A DNA stretch of 64,000 bases from Orientallactaga sibirica (lineage: Eukaryota; Chordata; Mammalia; Rodentia; Dipodidae): positions 3,803,001 to 3,867,000 of the forward strand of contig JAEOAD010001365.1 of assembly GCA_036365145.1 (NCBI GenBank). The letters run 5' to 3'. This document shows positions 60,903 to 64,000 of the stretch, in pieces (the first letter of the stretch is position 1; the number at the start of each line of letters is the position of its first letter). A program made the translations under genes and the position numbers. Under the pieces are notes generated by a model. The model was not told the origin of the DNA and made no database searches. It worked only from the letters and a program-made list of their open reading frames with translations.

Positions 60903-61435
60903 CTAGCTGAGCTGGGGAGATGGCGCTAGTAGTTAAAAGTGCTTGCTCCTTAAACATGAGGCCTCTCAGCTGAAGACTGCCAAGTTTGACTCCCTAAACC
61001 CATGTAAAAAGCTGGATATGGTTACACAGTTTGTAACACCAGTCCATGGAGGGGCCAGAGAATTGCTGGCTCATTGACCAGTAGTGTCTCCAGGTTGGGA
61101 GAGACCCCATCTCACGAAAACAGATGACCCGAGGTTGAGAGAGACCCCATCTCACGAAAACAGATGACCCGAGGTTGAGAGACCCCATCTCACGAAAACA
61201 GATGACCTGAGGTTGGGAGAGACCCCATCTCACGAAAACAGATGACCCGAGGTTGAGAGAGACCCCATCTCACGAAAACAGATGACCCGAGGTTGAGAGA
61301 CCCCATCTCACGAAAACAGATGACCCCCGACAGATTTCCGAGGTTCTAGACCCCATCCACACAGATGCATGTTGAGAGAGACCCCATCTCACGAAAACAG
61401 ATGACCCCACACAGCTCACACACAGGCAAAAAAAC
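60903..61435 (+). mobile_element. tRNA-type SINE with expanded 3' part
   Basis: Promoter end agctggggagatggcgctag and ctggatatggttacacagtt in the body; the 3' part (gagaccccatctcacgaaaa) has been multiplied. See 61091-61406. Confidence 0.6.
61091..61406 (+). repeat. 40/38-bp tandem array in a SINE, ~8 copies
   Basis: ccccatctcacgaaaacaga recurs at 61105, 61145, 61183, 61223, 61263, 61301 and 61382, with a damaged copy at 61351. Spacings of 40, 38, 40, 40 and 38 suggest a mixed higher-order unit. The variant units differ by a two-base GA loss in gagagag. Confidence 0.93.
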
Positions 61436-62551
61436 CTTTACCTTGATAAAAAGTGAAAGCCTGTGCCTTTTCAGTTGCTGCAGAACATTATATGCAAGGT
61501 ATGAAAAGCTGTGATACAGAGGCCCACTTACCCCTGTGGATTCCTCTGGGACTCAATGGACAGACTGATGTCTGAGTTGCCCATTGTGTGCAGTGGGCAC
61601 GTCTTCTGTAGTGATCCAGGGCACGTTGCAGGGTGCATACTCCACCGGTACAACCATCATTCTGACTGCCAGACTGCTCCTGACTTCCCAGTGTGACTGG
61701 CACTGTGATGAGCTGCCCTCTCGAGCCATCTCTTGGGGGGTGTTTAAGAGACCCTTGCTTTGGACTAAATTCCTGCAGTGGAATTTCTGGAGAAAGTCCA
61801 ACTGCCTTTCAGGATCACGGTCCTCTCACAGCAGCAGCTGGCATCGGTGTCTGGTGAGCAGGTGCCATGTGCTTCCTGGAGTTTTCTGTTGATCCAGTGA
61901 GGGGTGTGTAATATCTGGTCCACTCTGTGCATCACAAGCCAGGAGGGCTTTGGGGACTGGCCCAAGACCTTGGAGAAGCCAGGTGATCCTTCTCTAAAAG
62001 CCACTGTCCCCACACTGCTGGACAGCCAGTGATGTCTGCACCACTCAGGTCTCCAGAGCAGTAGCCACGCTTCCAGGATTGTGTGTCTTCGCAGTCTGGT
62101 AAGGGAAAGTATTCGCCCTTCGTTGTTGGGGTGGTGGGGGAGGAAGCTGCTCCCCTTGGCATTGACCTCTGTAGCTTATTTGCTGTGGCGACGTCTATGG
62201 CCGACTCACAAATCTCCAAGAACACTGTATAGCAGGGCTCTTCGTGGATGTTGAAAATCCTTTTCGGGGTAAAGAAAAATGTAGATACAGAGAAATTTAA
62301 GTGTAAGTTTTTAAATTGACTCTTTCCTATACAGTACATGTCTCTGCATAATTAATAGTGTGTTATTGCCACTTGCATTACCTCAGTAGAAGGGCATGCA
62401 TGTATTTACCTTAGCACAACTGTGTGCATGCATGCATTTTCCCTTCTCTGCAGTTTTATTTAAAGATACTTTCTCTACAGCTATGAAATACTGACAATGC
62501 TGTGTACAGAGTGTAACATATATATTCCTCTACATGGTGTCACTGTGTTTT

Positions 62552-62668
62552 ATTTAGTAGAGACACAATCTGATTATTTAGCTTTCTCTGGCCTTGGACT
62601 CTAGATCTTCCTGCCTCGGCCTCCCAGGTGCTGGGATTACAGGTGTGCACTACTTCTCCAGGTAGTTT
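62552..62668 (-). mobile_element. Old B1/Alu-like SINE
   Basis: tttagtagagacacaatctg to gctgggattacaggtgtgca. More diverged than the young B1 set. Confidence 0.6.
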
Positions 62669-62789
62669 TGCTTCTTTATGTCTAACTCTTTGCCTAAAAA
62701 TGCATCTAAGAATAACATGCCTAAAACATGACTGACTGACCCAATTAATAATGCTTCTGCCCTGGTGTTGAAAGTTCTACTCACGGTAA

Positions 62790-63135
62790 ATTTCCACATG
62801 CGTTAGTCAGCATAGACGCCTTTTGCTACACTAACAGCAAAGACCCAGTTCTCAGAAGCTTAGCACAGTAAGAGTTCGTTTGTCGCTCATGTTGCAGCCT
62901 GTGGCTGGCACGCAGCTGTTTGCAGCAGTGACTCTGGGCTGCTTCCACTGCCTGCCTCTGCTGCTTCTGAGCGGCAGGAGAGAATGTGAGCATACCCACT
63001 CCTAAAAAGCCATGTGAGCTAGAAATAGCACGTCATTTCCCTTCACATTCCTGTTGAGGAAGTAGTCCCATCGTCCCCACCTGACAGCCACGAGGCTCAG
63101 AAGTGAGTCTCAAAGGGAAAGACTGGGGTAGCCAG
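62790..63135 (+). mobile_element. Ancient MER-class repeat fragment
   Basis: gcgttagtcagcatagacgc, cttttgctacactaacagca, gttcgtttgtcgctcatgtt and agcacgtcatttcccttcac follow the order of an old eutherian MER consensus; the name is not certain. An MIR-like piece may follow at about 63065. Confidence 0.45.
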
Positions 63136-64000
63136 ACCGCTACACAGGGCTGACCTTGCACTTAAGTGTACAAGGGTGTGTCTGCATGCACACGAGTATA
63201 CACATGGACGCATTCAATGATCTGTTTCCTCACTATGCTTGTTCAGGCCAGTTCCTCCTGCCATTGGTGACCCTGTCATTCCATGCTTACTGAGGACATA
63301 CCATATGCTCATCCTTCTGCCCAGCCTTGGGTCCATGTGACTCGGGCCTGCCTAAAGGAAACTAGTAGGGAAGGAGGATAGCGCTGTGGGCAGCTACATG
63401 CTGGTCTAAATGCTCCAGGGAGTGGTGTGAAAGAGAGAGTCAGGGTGGGGAGCCCAGGCCTCCAGACACCTGTACAGCATGTCTGAGCTCCCTTCAGAGA
63501 AGTGGGGCTCACCTGTGAAGGGCTTTCAGTGGTGACAAGAGGGAGCCACCATCCAAGGAACCCAGGGAGGCTCCTGGAGAGGAGGGTAGTCAGGCCTTGT
63601 GTGCTAAAGGATGTGGAATGGGTAATTGTAGTGATAAGCAGGAGGCAAAGATGTCTTCCTCAGCTCCCAAAGACCCTTGATGTGAATAACTAGTGCTGAG
63701 AATCCACTGAGACCCTCCAGCCCCACCTCCTGGGCAGGGTGGGCAGGACCTAGTTAAAGGTGGGATCACCATGGTGGTCCTAGGGCAAAGAGGCTCGTTG
63801 GGCACCAGAAGTGGTGTGTGTAGATTGGGTGCTGAGGTTGGTCCTGGAAGGTAGAGAGAGCTCCGGGCATGCTGGGCAAGGGTGTAGATGCCTTGGCTCC
63901 CTGCCCTACCCCAGCGCAGCACATGGGGGAACATGGCTTCCATAGGTGCGACTTCCCTGTTCTTGTCTTGTCCACGTCCTCCAAGCCTTCCCTGATACTT

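Larger units (their letters stand above)
7819..64000 (+). other. PEPD: PEPD intron downstream of the V209 exon, running off the window
   Basis: Starts with donor GTAAGC. No further PEPD exon was recognised to the window end. Intronic status of the whole 56 kb is an inference: a nested gene would be missed if its exons are short and unfamiliar. Stretches where I see neither repeat nor gene: 8110-8600, 9015-9500, 10560-11300, 12600-12980, 13765-14755, 28705-31760, 32350-32860, 49550-49880, 49980-50325, 53340-54350, 54625-55425, 56280-56950, 57550-58320, 59065-60900, 61440-62550 and 63200-64000. Confidence 0.7.

Overview
The window is mammalian nuclear DNA from a rodent. It contains part of one gene, PEPD (peptidase D, prolidase), on the + strand. 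Two short coding exons at 6333-6408 and 7772-7818 together encode residues equivalent to human R184-E223 plus the first two bases of S224. Both have correct splice sites and phases. Everything else is PEPD intron: the end of the preceding intron (1-6332), a 1.36-kb intron between the exons, and more than 56 kb of the next intron, running off the window. B1 (7SL-derived) and B2-like tRNA-derived SINEs are dense, and MaLR-like LTRs, L1 and older mammalian repeats are also present. The consensus of the B2-like SINE (gggctggagagatggctta...cttgcctgtgaagcc) and of the B1 copies reminds me most of a jerboa (Dipodidae, Jaculus-like). That species call is from memory and moderate.

Layout. 1-5.1 kb: nested SINEs in old L1 fragments, with pyrimidine microsatellites. 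5.1-15 kb: mostly unique intron with the two exons, MaLR-like LTR pieces, a Tigger-like fossil at about 10.0-10.3 kb and a strong candidate conserved non-coding element at 11.85-12.27 kb. 15.76-23.6 kb: a nearly full-length but broken L1 on the - strand, whose 5' end carries a GC-rich tandem array (units of about 54 and 72 bp). 23.64-25.17 kb: a 55-bp minisatellite directly beyond it. 25.2-28.7 kb: older L1 and SINEs, one SINE with an internal 36-bp expansion. 28.7-33.0 kb: mostly unique sequence.

33.02-49.08 kb: a giant 37-bp minisatellite of about 434 units, a quarter of the window. It seems to have started from the 3' end of an L2 LINE that still flanks it on the left. Its - strand has no stop codon in any frame, which creates spurious ORFs of thousands of codons. 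50.33-52.22 kb: an unrelated minisatellite that also has a 37-bp period, with an 886-bp internal duplication. 52.2-64 kb: unique intron with LTR pieces, SINEs, a small 40/38-bp array at 61.1 kb and two AT-rich candidate conserved elements.

There are no operons, CRISPR arrays, prophages or recognisable RNA genes. The most unusual content is the set of six separate minisatellites in one intron. The largest repeats, about 400 times, an overlapping E-box (CAGGTG), T-box half-site (AGGTGTGA) and ETS core (GGAAG). All computational tests named below were not run.
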